From positions 1 through 64,000 of the forward strand of contig CACNZK010000008.1 in assembly GCA_902625035.1 (NCBI GenBank): a DNA stretch of 64,000 nucleotides, written 5' to 3'. The translations under genes and the position numbers were made by a program. Below, one piece after another: positions 42,441 to 51,954 of this stretch. How positions within the stretch are numbered: the stretch's first letter is position 1; every line of letters begins with the position of its first letter. This stretch comes from an uncultured Pelagibacteraceae bacterium (lineage in GTDB: Bacteria > Pseudomonadota > Alphaproteobacteria > Pelagibacterales > Pelagibacteraceae). Below the pieces are notes generated by a model. The model saw only the letters and a program-made list of their open reading frames with translations, made no database searches and was not told the origin of the DNA.

Positions 42441-43544
42441 ATGACACATAAAAAATTAATCATTTTTATGCCTTCAATAGAAATGGGTGGGGTAGAAAAA
42501 AATTTATTTATTATTTCAAATTATCTAAGCTTAAAATTTAAAGAAACTGCACTCATTACTTCGTCATCAGTCACGAATAAATTTGGAAAAAGGGTTAAAA
42601 TTATAAGTTTTGATTTATTCGATAATATTTTTAAATTAAGAAGTTTAAAAATTTTAATAAGTTGTATTTTACTAATTAAAGAAATCATTAGGTATCAATT
42701 TCAGGATGTTACTATCCTAAGTTTTCAAGCAAATATATATTCTATTTTAATTGCTAAAATTTTCAAAAAAAAAATAATTGTTAGATTAAATTCTTCACCT
42801 ACTGGTTGGTTAAAAAATTCGTTTAAAAAAAAAATATTTACTAAAATATATTCTTTATCAAGTTTAATTATTGTAAACAGCCAAGAATTTAAAAATGAAA
42901 TTAAAAAAAAATTAAGTTTAAAATCAATTTGTATTTATAATCCCCTGGATAAAAAAAGAATAATAGAAAAAGCAAAGATAAGTTTTAAAAAAAATCCTTT
43001 TAAGTTTAAAAATTCATTAAAACTTGTTAGTGTTGGTAGATTAGTCGATCAAAAGGATCATATAACATTATTAAAATCAATTAAAAGTATCAAAAATAAA
43101 ATCAAAGTTGAATTAATTTTAATAGGCCAGGGAAAAAATAAGATTTTCTTAAATGATTATATTAAGATTAACGGACTAGAAAAAAATGTAAAAATTTTAG
43201 GGTATAGAAAAAATCCCTATCCATTTATTAAATATTCTAATGTTCTAGTGTTGACATCAAAATACGAGGGACTGCCTAATGTTTTGTTAGAGGCAATTAC
43301 ATTAAAAAGATTTATAATTTCAAGTGATTGTCCAACAGGCCCGAGAGAAATTCTGGATAATGGAAAAGGTGGAATGTTATTTAAAACTGGAAATTATAAA
43401 GATTTATCTAAAAAGATTATTCTATGCAAGAACCAAACCAAGTTAATTAAAAGAAAAATTAATCACGCTTATTCATCATTAAAAAAATATGACTCAAAAA
43501 AAAATTTAAATTTATATTATAAAAATCTTATTAGATTTACTTAA
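42441..43544 (+). CDS. GT4 family glycosyltransferase
   Basis: A 367-residue GT-B enzyme. The acceptor half begins with a glycine-rich loop (MEMGGVEKN at about 12-20). The donor half has SVGRLVDQKDHITLL and the E-x7-E motif in SKYEGLPNVLLEAITLKR, close to the C-terminus as expected for retaining GT4 enzymes. Its start is 52 bases from the divergent GT2 gene and its tail overlaps the FkbM gene by eight bases. Confidence 0.88.
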   Translation: MTHKKLIIFMPSIEMGGVEKNLFIISNYLSLKFKETALITSSSVTNKFGKRVKIISFDLFDNIFKLRSLKILISCILLIKEIIRYQFQDVTILSFQANIYSILIAKIFKKKIIVRLNSSPTGWLKNSFKKKIFTKIYSLSSLIIVNSQEFKNEIKKKLSLKSICIYNPLDKKRIIEKAKISFKKNPFKFKNSLKLVSVGRLVDQKDHITLLKSIKSIKNKIKVELILIGQGKNKIFLNDYIKINGLEKNVKILGYRKNPYPFIKYSNVLVLTSKYEGLPNVLLEAITLKRFIISSDCPTGPREILDNGKGGMLFKTGNYKDLSKKIILCKNQTKLIKRKINHAYSSLKKYDSKKNLNLYYKNLIRFT

Positions 43545-44250
43545 AATTTCTTTGATTTTTATATATGAGTTCATAGCCTTTTCTTAAAAGCATCTTATTT
43601 TTTGAAATCAATTTAAAATTATTATTTGCAAAGAAGAAATTAAGACTTCTAAAATTATAGTTTTTAATCAAAGAGTCATCATAATGACACTCTAAAAGAA
43701 TAATTTTAGTTTTTTCAATAAATTTTTCTAAGCCAATCAAAACATTTAATTCATATCCCTCGGTATCAATTTTTAATAAGTCAATCTTTTTAAGATTATT
43801 TTTAGTTAAAATTTCGGATAAAGTTTTAACTTTTATTCTTATCTTTTTTTTATAAACAGAACTTTTAAAATAGAATAACCCAATAACGATTTTTTTTAGT
43901 TTTGAATAAAGTGATTTATTGTTAATATCATTTATAGATGACATTGAGGATATATGTCCGATATTTAGTCCTTTGTTGCCTTTTTTATTTCCTAAAGCAA
44001 ATTCAAAAATTTTAAGATTATTTTTTTTAATTTTTTTAAGAATGTTTGAGCATTCTGGATTTGGCTCAAATGCAAAAATTTTATTTACAGTAAAATTATT
44101 TGAAATAGTGTTTATCATTTCACCTCTATGAGCACCCACATCAACATAAAGATCAATTCTTTTACTTAAATTTTTTTTTAAAATCTGAATATTTTTTTTT
44201 TGAATAAAATGATCTAATTGATCTAAAATGATATTAATAAGATTTTTCAT
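43537..44250 (-). CDS. FkbM family methyltransferase
   Basis: A 237-residue SAM-dependent methyltransferase. The SAM loop is YVDVGAHRGE near residue 35, followed by FAFEPNPE and the characteristic LLKIDTEGYELNVLIG near residue 155. FkbM enzymes often O-methylate sugars in surface glycans, which fits the surroundings. It is co-directional with the membrane protein gene upstream, with a four-base overlap. Confidence 0.87.
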   Translation of the reverse strand: MKNLINIILDQLDHFIQKKNIQILKKNLSKRIDLYVDVGAHRGEMINTISNNFTVNKIFAFEPNPECSNILKKIKKNNLKIFEFALGNKKGNKGLNIGHISSMSSINDINNKSLYSKLKKIVIGLFYFKSSVYKKKIRIKVKTLSEILTKNNLKKIDLLKIDTEGYELNVLIGLEKFIEKTKIILLECHYDDSLIKNYNFRSLNFFFANNNFKLISKNKMLLRKGYELIYKNQRNFK

Positions 44251-45914
44251 CTTTCAAAAAAAATATAATTATTAATTATCTTTATTTTTCTTGGAGTATT
44301 TGAACAAGGTGTTGGTGTTGCCCAGCAATACCCATTGGTCGTATACATGTAAGTTACATTATCAAAACTAAAACTTTCATATTTTTTGTCAATTACAGTG
44401 TAAAATGGAAAATTATCAAATTTATATTGATCGTTTCGATTAAATTCAAATTCTAATCTTAAAATATTTTTTGTATTAAAAATAATTACAATTAGAATAA
44501 TAAAAAAATTAGTTATTTTATTAATATTAACTCTGGTATTTTTAATAGAATAAAAATACAAAAATAGCGATGTTAAAAAAATTGTTATAGGTAAATACCC
44601 TCCATATCTTAAAGATGGATGTTTAAAAAACCAAATTAATAATGCTAAAGAGCTTATAAAAATCAATAATTTTCTAACTTTGACTAGATCATTCTTTAAG
44701 TTGAGTTTTTTATTAAAACTGAAAAATATAATTAAATTAACCAAGATAACTATAAACAAGAAATCTGAAACTTTACCTACGAAATAATTTTTATACCAGT
44801 TAGTGACCCAATTTAAACCTTTAATATATTCATTCAAATTTTCGACTTTATAATTTGGACTTGCTCCAGCTTTTGCCCACGACTCCAGCCAAATATCATT
44901 TCTAATAATTTCCTGTGATGCTAACGACCAAAAAAACTTATCTCCTATGCAGGAAATTTCTACTGGATATATTACACAACCAGTATTTATAAAATTGTGA
45001 ATAATAAATAAAACAATAAATGATAAATAACAAATTACTGCATTTAAATTGAAATTCTTATATTTTAATGGATTTAATTTTAATTGATAGAAAACAAAAG
45101 GTATCAATAAAAAATAAATTAAAAAATAAACCTTAAATGAAAAAACTATTAATAATAAAAAAATATTAAAATATAGATTTTCTATTTTTTTATCAGCAAT
45201 TAATATATTTATTAAATTTATAATAATAACAAGCAAAATAATTTGACCAGCAATATCCGTTCCATATTCTGAAAGTCTCGTAAATTTAATATTTATTATT
45301 GTTAAAAATATTAATGATAATAGAAAAATTATATTTTTTTTTTTAAGATTTTTTATAAGATTATCTAATAATATATAGTTTACAAAAATTAAAATTAAAT
45401 AATTTGGTAAATTAAACAAAAAATACTTTAACCAAGGTAAGAATTTTAATGAATTTAAAAAAAGCAAAGCTGAATGATGTCTATAACCATAATTCAGAAG
45501 TCCCATACCAAATGAAACTTTATTTTCAGATAAACTCAATGCAAAAGGTAAATGATAATAAGGAAAGTCGTCGTGATTTTTAGAAATTATGAAAAATAAA
45601 AAAGTGAAGATTATAATTAAAAATAATAATTTTAAATTTTTATAATCAATCTTTTTTTTACCAAAGAAAAATAAGAATAAACCAATTATTAAAATCAAAA
45701 CATTGTGCAACGAATTGTGTGATATAAAAAAACTAGTAAAATATGATAGAACTATAAGGAAAAAAATTCCTAATAGCCCTAATTGACCATAACTAACAAT
45801 AGATGCACCTTTAAATATTAAATTATTAAAAAATTTCCCGTAACCAATATAAGATAGCCCAAATAATAGAATTAATAAAAAAATTGATATTATTTCAAAA
45901 AAATGAATTATCAT
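44247..45914 (-). CDS. Polytopic membrane protein (GT-C-like, LIC_10190-type)
   Basis: A 555-residue protein with about twelve or more hydrophobic helices. A loop after helix four reads ISKNHDDFPYYHLPFA, with a DD pair before a conserved tyrosine-histidine stretch and then NYGYRHHSALLF, as in membrane proteins annotated as LIC_10190 family in surface-glycan clusters. Such proteins resemble GT-C glycosyltransferases or flippases, but activity is not established. The C-terminal loop holds four cysteines in its last 30 residues. It faces the O-antigen ligase gene, with start codons 17 bases apart. Confidence 0.65.
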   Translation of the reverse strand: MIIHFFEIISIFLLILLFGLSYIGYGKFFNNLIFKGASIVSYGQLGLLGIFFLIVLSYFTSFFISHNSLHNVLILIIGLFLFFFGKKKIDYKNLKLLFLIIIFTFLFFIISKNHDDFPYYHLPFALSLSENKVSFGMGLLNYGYRHHSALLFLNSLKFLPWLKYFLFNLPNYLILIFVNYILLDNLIKNLKKKNIIFLLSLIFLTIINIKFTRLSEYGTDIAGQIILLVIIINLINILIADKKIENLYFNIFLLLIVFSFKVYFLIYFLLIPFVFYQLKLNPLKYKNFNLNAVICYLSFIVLFIIHNFINTGCVIYPVEISCIGDKFFWSLASQEIIRNDIWLESWAKAGASPNYKVENLNEYIKGLNWVTNWYKNYFVGKVSDFLFIVILVNLIIFFSFNKKLNLKNDLVKVRKLLIFISSLALLIWFFKHPSLRYGGYLPITIFLTSLFLYFYSIKNTRVNINKITNFFIILIVIIFNTKNILRLEFEFNRNDQYKFDNFPFYTVIDKKYESFSFDNVTYMYTTNGYCWATPTPCSNTPRKIKIINNYIFFER

Positions 45915-45931
45915 ATGGCTTAAATATACTA

Positions 45932-47206
45932 ATGAATTTTATTATCAAAGATATAAATCAACTAAAAAAGATAACTATAATAGACAAATTTACGCTGTTG
46001 ATTTACTCTTTTATTCCAATCTTTCTTATAATTGGTACCGGCGCAAGTGAATTAGCTATTATAATTTTAAGTTTAAAATTTATTATAGACTTTATATTTT
46101 TTAAAAAGATAGAATTTTATAATAAAGAACTTATTTATTTTTTATTATTAATCTATCTATCATTAATTGTTAATTCATATTTTTCAGTAAATTCAGAAAA
46201 TTCTTTTTTAAGAAATATTTTTTTTTTCAAATATATAATTTTTATAATAGGTACTATAGATTTTTTTACAAAAAGAGAGTTAGCTTTTACTTTAGTTATA
46301 AAAATTTGGACAATAATCTTAATCGTATTTTCAATTGATCTATTTATACAATTTTTAACACAAAAAAATATAATCGGTATTGAGTCGCCGTTAAAATATC
46401 ATCGCCTCTCGGGCTTTATGGGTGATGAGCTAAAAGCAGGAGCGTTAATTTTATCTTTTTGTTTTATCATATCAGGTTATTTCATAAATCATGATAAATA
46501 CAAGCTGAATGGTTTAATCTTGCTTTTTCTTTTTATAATGACAATTTTTATTACAGGAGATAGATCAAATTTTATTAAATCAATATTATTGGTCTCTTTT
46601 TTAATATTTTTTATAGATAGAAAATATATTAAGCAAACAATAGGTTTATTTCTAATTTCTATGAGTCTAATAACAATATTTATTTCAAATAATCAAATTT
46701 TTAAAGAGAGATTTCAAAATAAAATATTAAATGAATTCAAAGAAAATGAGTTTAATATTAATAAGTTTATCAAACAAACAGAATATGGAAAAATTTATAA
46801 TTCTGCCTATGAGTTATTTTTAGAAAAAAAAATATTTGGGGTTGGAAACAAAAATTACAGAATTTTATGTGAAGAAGATTATAAAGATAAATATTTATTT
46901 AAAAAAGAGATTAAAAATTCAAGATGTAATACTCACCCACATCAAATTTATTTTGAAATTTTATCAGAACATGGAATATTTGGATTTACGATTCTTATAG
47001 TTTGTTTACTAGGTTTTATATACACAAATCTTTTATTTGTTTTTAAAGAAAAAAATTTTTTATTAATTTCACTTTTTTTTTCAATTCTAATTATTTTCAC
47101 ACCTTTGTTACCTGGAGGTAGTTTTTTTACAAGTTTTAATGCATCAATGTTTTGGCTTAATATTAGTTTTTATTATTCATACAAAAATTTATGTATTAAA
47201 AAATAA
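45932..47206 (+). CDS. O-antigen ligase/polymerase (Wzy_C family)
   Basis: A membrane protein of about 424 residues with ten or more helices. The family landmarks are TGDRSNFIKSILLV and, after the large periplasmic loop, FGVGNKNYR and HPHQIYFEILSEHGIFG. It joins or polymerises lipid-linked glycan on the periplasmic side. The open frame reaches back to 45884 but that start would lie inside the divergent gene; the ATG at 45932 (MNFIIKDINQ) is preferred. The tail overlaps the convergent GT2 gene by 11 bases. Confidence 0.88.
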   Translation: MNFIIKDINQLKKITIIDKFTLLIYSFIPIFLIIGTGASELAIIILSLKFIIDFIFFKKIEFYNKELIYFLLLIYLSLIVNSYFSVNSENSFLRNIFFFKYIIFIIGTIDFFTKRELAFTLVIKIWTIILIVFSIDLFIQFLTQKNIIGIESPLKYHRLSGFMGDELKAGALILSFCFIISGYFINHDKYKLNGLILLFLFIMTIFITGDRSNFIKSILLVSFLIFFIDRKYIKQTIGLFLISMSLITIFISNNQIFKERFQNKILNEFKENEFNINKFIKQTEYGKIYNSAYELFLEKKIFGVGNKNYRILCEEDYKDKYLFKKEIKNSRCNTHPHQIYFEILSEHGIFGFTILIVCLLGFIYTNLLFVFKEKNFLLISLFFSILIIFTPLLPGGSFFTSFNASMFWLNISFYYSYKNLCIKK

Positions 47207-47984
47207 TATTAGCTATTCTTGTAAAATAGTAGTCTAAAGTTCTAATTTTTTTTTTATTCACAGTTTCATAATAATCAAAACCTTCAAGTCTTCTTTTAAA
47301 CCAATTAGAATTAAACAGTGAAAAATTTTTATTACTTTCATTACCTTCATGTTGAAAATAATAAGTTAATTCATTGTCTAGAAAAAAAGTTTTTTCTCTA
47401 AATTGGTCTGATAGGGCAGCAATTCTGAAATCTAAAGTTGTCAATGGAAATTTCTTTTTAAAAAGTTTACCAATATTTTTTTGAATAGTTTCTCTTTTTA
47501 CTGAAATACAACTTTGAGGAGGAAATAAAGGCCATTTATTTACTCTAAAACTGTAATTTTTTGGATTTCTACTAATTATACCTTTAGAATTTATCATTCT
47601 AGGTCTATCAAATATAAATTCTAAATTTTTATACTTTGAAAAATAATAATCAATTTTTGAAAGTTTGTTTTTTTTTAAATAATCATCTGAGTCAAGAAAA
47701 CATATTATTTCACCTTTTGATTTAATAAAACCCTGATAGTAAGTGTTTAGTTGATAGTATGTATTAAATTTTGAAATATTCTTTTTTTTTTTTGTCTTAA
47801 TCAGTTCTAATTTCTTTTTAAATTTTTTAACTTTTTCTAGTGAGTCATCTGTAGAATTATCATCAACAAAAATTATCTCAAAACGACTTTTTATCTTTTG
47901 TGATAGACATGAATGAATACATCTATTCAAATATTTTTCACCATTATAATTGGCAATTAATATTGAAATTTTTATTTTTTTCAT
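47196..47984 (-). CDS. GT2 family glycosyltransferase
   Basis: A 262-residue GT-A enzyme. SILIANYNGEKYLNRCIHSC starts the fold, FVDDNSTDDS follows, and the DXD motif is in ICFLDSDDYL near residue 98. The C-terminal part includes NKWPLFPPQSCISVKRE, typical of the acceptor-binding half. Donor unknown. Divergent from the next GT4 gene with only 24 bases between starts. Confidence 0.87.
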   Translation of the reverse strand: MKKIKISILIANYNGEKYLNRCIHSCLSQKIKSRFEIIFVDDNSTDDSLEKVKKFKKKLELIKTKKKKNISKFNTYYQLNTYYQGFIKSKGEIICFLDSDDYLKKNKLSKIDYYFSKYKNLEFIFDRPRMINSKGIISRNPKNYSFRVNKWPLFPPQSCISVKRETIQKNIGKLFKKKFPLTTLDFRIAALSDQFREKTFFLDNELTYYFQHEGNESNKNFSLFNSNWFKRRLEGFDYYETVNKKKIRTLDYYFTRIANIIF

Positions 47985-48008
47985 TTAATTTATTTAATCG
48001 ACACTAAC

Positions 48009-49133
48009 ATGTATTTCAAAAAAAAAGTTAGACTATTTATTTTCCAACCTTACCCAAAATTTGGAGGAGCTGATAGGTCTATAATTAAATTGATTAATGG
48101 TTTAGATTTTGACGATATTACACTTATTAGTCTATCAAAATGTTACTATAGTCAATATTTAAATAAAAAAATTCAATACAAAATTTTAAGAAGTAGCAGA
48201 ACTCTTTATTCTATTTTCGAATTAAGAAAATTTATTCAAGCAAGAATTTCAAAAAAAAGTTCTAAAAAAAACATAATTATTTCTAATCAAAATTTCGCAA
48301 ATATTGTAACAATTATGTCACTTAAAAAAATAGCAGGAATAAAAAAAATACTTATAGAGAGAAATCATTTAGATGAATTGAGTTTTTATAAAAATATTAA
48401 AGATTATATAAAAAAAAAAATTATATTGATTTTGATAAAAATCTATTACTCAAAAAGTGATGCAATAGTTGGCATTAGTAGAAAATTAAGTATAGATTTA
48501 GAAAAATTTATTAATTCAAAAGTTACAACTATATATAATCCATCCCTTGAAGATAGAATTATAAGAAACAATAGGGAAAAAAAAATAAAAATAAATAAAA
48601 ATAAAAAGATAATTTTAAATGTTGGTTTTTTTGAAAAGCAAAAAGATCAAATCACAATTTTAAAATCAATTAGTATTTTAAAGAATTATTATAAAAATTT
48701 TTTGCTAATTCTCATTGGTCGTGGATCAGAATATAAAAATTTAAATAAGTTTATTAATGATAATAATCTAAATGAATTTGTAAAAATTTATAAAAATATA
48801 GAAAATCCAAACTTATTTTATAAAAAAGCGGATTTATTTGTATTAAGTTCAATTTACGAAGGCTTGGGAAATGTCTTAGTTGAAGCTCTTAAAAACAATT
48901 GTCCAGTTATTACATCGAGTTGTAATTCTGGACCAATGGAAATCATTGGAAATGGTAAATATGGCGATTTTTTTTCTCCACGCGATCATGAAGAGTTAGC
49001 AAAAAAAATTTTAAACCATTTTCAGAGTCCAAAACGCTTAAAGAAAAAATTAAAAATTCCATCAAGTCATTTAGAAAAATTCTCTCTAAAAAAAAATATA
49101 GATAATTTCAGCCAGTTATTTAGAAAAATATAA
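48009..49133 (+). CDS. GT4 family glycosyltransferase
   Basis: A 374-residue GT-B enzyme. The N-terminal loop is KFGGADRSIIKLI (about 17-29), the donor half has NVGFFEKQKDQITILKS and the E-x7-E motif is in SSIYEGLGNVLVEAL. It is similar in build to the gene at 42441 but clearly not a recent duplicate by eye. It is convergent with the next gene (two bases between stops). Confidence 0.87.
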   Translation: MYFKKKVRLFIFQPYPKFGGADRSIIKLINGLDFDDITLISLSKCYYSQYLNKKIQYKILRSSRTLYSIFELRKFIQARISKKSSKKNIIISNQNFANIVTIMSLKKIAGIKKILIERNHLDELSFYKNIKDYIKKKIILILIKIYYSKSDAIVGISRKLSIDLEKFINSKVTTIYNPSLEDRIIRNNREKKIKINKNKKIILNVGFFEKQKDQITILKSISILKNYYKNFLLILIGRGSEYKNLNKFINDNNLNEFVKIYKNIENPNLFYKKADLFVLSSIYEGLGNVLVEALKNNCPVITSSCNSGPMEIIGNGKYGDFFSPRDHEELAKKILNHFQSPKRLKKKLKIPSSHLEKFSLKKNIDNFSQLFRKI

Positions 49134-49135
49134 TC

Positions 49136-50242
49136 TTAATTTATTATCTCTTGAATTTTTTTTAAAAAATAGTCCCTTCCTATAGATGAATGACAATCTT
49201 TTAAGATGCCTCTAGAGTTGTTAACCAATTTTTTTCTTAAATTGATATCATTTATTAATTTTTCTAAGTTATATTTTAAATTTTTGAAATCTAAATCATA
49301 AGATAAATAAGTTTCACCATCATGATAAATGTTTGGCCATGTCTCGATATTAGACATATCAGCTGTCATAAATGCTGTTCCGCATAAAGTTGCTTCAAAT
49401 TCTCTATAACATACCTCCCCCCAACCGTATGCTCCTACAGATACTTTAGAATTCCTCAAAACTTGATAATATTTTTTTTTGTTAAATCTTCCTTCTATAA
49501 TTTTATTTGTAATCTCAAAGTCTCTTACAATTTCCTTAAGTTTTGTTCTTTGATAACCCACAGAAATTCTATAGAAATTAGTGTTCATTAAAGAAAAAAA
49601 ATTATTTTTATGCTTATCATCATTCCAATTTTGATAAAAAGGTAATTTCATTTTAAAATTTTTTTGATTTAAGTATTTAAATTTTATTAACTCAAAAAAA
49701 TAATCCAATTTTGTAAAATTTATATAATCAAAGAAAAACGCAACACCCAAATTCCATCCTAATATTAATTTTGAAAGATGTGAACTATTAAGTAATTCTT
49801 GATCATATTCTTCAGAATCTTTTAAATTATATTTTTTAATGTAATGATCAGTATACATTCTACCTCCTCTAATCTTTTTAAAATAAGTTTTTTTATCTTT
49901 GTAGAATTGTTTTTTTATATATTTTTTTACAAATGGAAGAACCTCAAATTGAGTTGTACCAGCACTATCTCTCATATCAAACCAATACAAATTTTTATTT
50001 TTTAAACATAATTTTTTTAATATGTTTGTATCTACTCTATTATTATTTTCTGGGAATGATCTTGAATTTAAGAACAAGTGATCAGCATCAAAAAATTTGT
50101 CATTCATGGATGAAAAAAAATTCACTTTAATATTAAGATCTGATAAATCCTTTTGAAAAATAAAAAACCAATTCCAAAAACCATAATATAAACCTAATTT
50201 TCTAGCTTCTTCATTTATCAAAATGTTTATTTTTTGTTTCAT
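49136..50242 (-). CDS. Probable glycosyltransferase (CgeB/Glyco_trans_1_2-like)
   Basis: A 368-residue soluble protein. The C-terminal stretch YGWGEVCYREFEATLCGTAF, then MTADMSNIETWPNIYHDGETY, is the pattern I know from GT-B proteins of the PF13524 group, where the Glu residues contact the donor. The N-terminal half has no motif I recognise. It is divergent from a methyltransferase-like gene 41 bases away. Enzyme class is likely; donor and acceptor are unknown. Confidence 0.7.
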   Translation of the reverse strand: MKQKINILINEEARKLGLYYGFWNWFFIFQKDLSDLNIKVNFFSSMNDKFFDADHLFLNSRSFPENNNRVDTNILKKLCLKNKNLYWFDMRDSAGTTQFEVLPFVKKYIKKQFYKDKKTYFKKIRGGRMYTDHYIKKYNLKDSEEYDQELLNSSHLSKLILGWNLGVAFFFDYINFTKLDYFFELIKFKYLNQKNFKMKLPFYQNWNDDKHKNNFFSLMNTNFYRISVGYQRTKLKEIVRDFEITNKIIEGRFNKKKYYQVLRNSKVSVGAYGWGEVCYREFEATLCGTAFMTADMSNIETWPNIYHDGETYLSYDLDFKNLKYNLEKLINDINLRKKLVNNSRGILKDCHSSIGRDYFLKKIQEIIN

Positions 50243-50283
50243 AATGAATATTTTTACATATAAATTATTTATTCATATATTAA

Positions 50284-50943
50284 ATGATTAGTAAAATAAC
50301 AAATTTTTTGATTTATATTCTAAGATATTTCTCAATAATCAATTCAAGTTATGAAATTTCGAATTCTATAAATTTTGGCTCAAAAACTTCCAATGATTAT
50401 TTCAAAAGATTATTAAAAATATCTAAATTTTATTTAGAGTATGGATCAGGGAGTAGCACTCTTCTTGCAAAAAAGTTAAATAAAAAGTTTATTTCAATAG
50501 AAACAGATAAGAGTTTTTATTCTTTTTTGAAAAATAAAGGTATTCATCAAATAACTTATTCTGATATTGGACCAACAAAATATTATTCAATACCAATATT
50601 ACCATCATTTATTATAAAAAAAAAAATAAAAAAGTATGCACGTCAAATAAATTCCATGAGTAAAAATTTGAAATTTTTTCCTGATTTAATATTAATTGAT
50701 GGAAGATTTAGGGTTTATGTTGCAATACAAGTTATAATTTTTTGTATTAAAAATATTAGTTATAATAAAATTGTAATTATTATCGATGATTTTAAATTTA
50801 GAAAAGAATATCAAATACTCAAAAAATTGATCAAGATTAAGTTGGTCGGTAGATTTGGTGTAATTGAAATTACAAAAAAAGACAAAGTTAACCTCAATAA
50901 AGCTAAAAAGCTATCTGATAAATTTATTTTTTATCATATTTGA
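50284..50943 (+). CDS. SAM-dependent methyltransferase-like protein
   Basis: A 219-residue protein. The SAM-binding loop is FYLEYGSGSSTLLAKKL near residue 50, followed by FISIETDKSFY and, about 90 residues later, PDLILIDGRFRVYVA, which matches the strand-4 acidic motif of class I methyltransferases. The substrate is not evident. The tail overlaps the convergent acyltransferase gene by 33 bases, the longest overlap in the island. Confidence 0.72.
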   Translation: MISKITNFLIYILRYFSIINSSYEISNSINFGSKTSNDYFKRLLKISKFYLEYGSGSSTLLAKKLNKKFISIETDKSFYSFLKNKGIHQITYSDIGPTKYYSIPILPSFIIKKKIKKYARQINSMSKNLKFFPDLILIDGRFRVYVAIQVIIFCIKNISYNKIVIIIDDFKFRKEYQILKKLIKIKLVGRFGVIEITKKDKVNLNKAKKLSDKFIFYHI

Positions 50944-51954
50944 AAATTTTTTATAAAAACTAATTATCTCTTTTTTAGACCTTATTTCAAAAAATCTATA
51001 AATAATCACTGATAAAAAAAGGGTAATTACTGTAGCAGAAATAACCGAAATATTTTGAAGTTTAAGATTATTTAATTCCCTTATTATAATAATTCCAATA
51101 GCATTATGAGTTAGATACCAAGTATAAGATACTAAACCTAATGATGATAAAATTTTTATATTCAAATCAATCTTTTTTAACAAAAACAATGAAACAAATA
51201 AGAGTAAAAAAACAAAATAAAGTTCGAAACCGATATATCTTTCATTAGTTAAAAGTGAAATAATTACAAATAAAAATATTATCAATTTATTTACTAAGGA
51301 AACTTTATCAAAATAAAATAAGAGTAACCCAATTAAAAATAAATTTGCGTGTGGAAAAATTGATGTAATAAATATGAACGAATCTTTATCAAATATAGAA
51401 ATAATATTTCCTAGTACACAAAAAATAAACCAAACGTTTATACTTTTTTTTAAACTATTTAGAAAAAAAAATATTAAACCAAAAAAAAGATAAAATTTGA
51501 GTTCAACCATTAAAGCCCAGTATATCCCATCAATATATTTGAAATTCATTCCTGGTATAAAATTTGCGAATATTAAATTCATAAAACCTGTAAACCAGCC
51601 AACCTCTCTGCCAGGTAATTCAAAATAATAATAGAAAACTAACGTTAACAAACCACAAATTAAATAGGCGGGGTAAAGTCTAGCGATTCTTCTAACAACA
51701 AATTCAATAAAATTTTTTGTCTTTATAATGGTCATACCAATACAATAACCACTTACAATAAAAAAAATATCTACACCACTCCATCCAAATTTAGCAATTT
51801 CAAGAGACCAGTTGTCTGATCTCAATAAGTATTCACTATCATAATGATATGTGTAATGAAATAAAACTACTAGAATAATTGCTACTGCTCTTAAATTATC
51901 AATAAAAGCATATCTATCTTTTTTTATATTTTTTAAAGGATCTTTCTTAAACAT
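50911..51954 (-). CDS. Acyltransferase 3 family membrane protein (OafA/YrhL-like)
   Basis: A 347-residue polytopic protein with about ten helices. N-terminal FIDNLRAVAIILVVLFHYTYHY holds the family's R and H residues, FFIVSGYCIGMTI follows, and RRIARLYPAYL is the conserved cytoplasmic loop. Members O-acetylate or otherwise acylate surface sugars. It shares 22 bases with the start of the gene at 51933, so the two are co-transcribed. Confidence 0.9.
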   Translation of the reverse strand: MFKKDPLKNIKKDRYAFIDNLRAVAIILVVLFHYTYHYDSEYLLRSDNWSLEIAKFGWSGVDIFFIVSGYCIGMTIIKTKNFIEFVVRRIARLYPAYLICGLLTLVFYYYFELPGREVGWFTGFMNLIFANFIPGMNFKYIDGIYWALMVELKFYLFFGLIFFFLNSLKKSINVWFIFCVLGNIISIFDKDSFIFITSIFPHANLFLIGLLLFYFDKVSLVNKLIIFLFVIISLLTNERYIGFELYFVFLLLFVSLFLLKKIDLNIKILSSLGLVSYTWYLTHNAIGIIIIRELNNLKLQNISVISATVITLFLSVIIYRFFEIRSKKEIISFYKKFSNMIKNKFIR

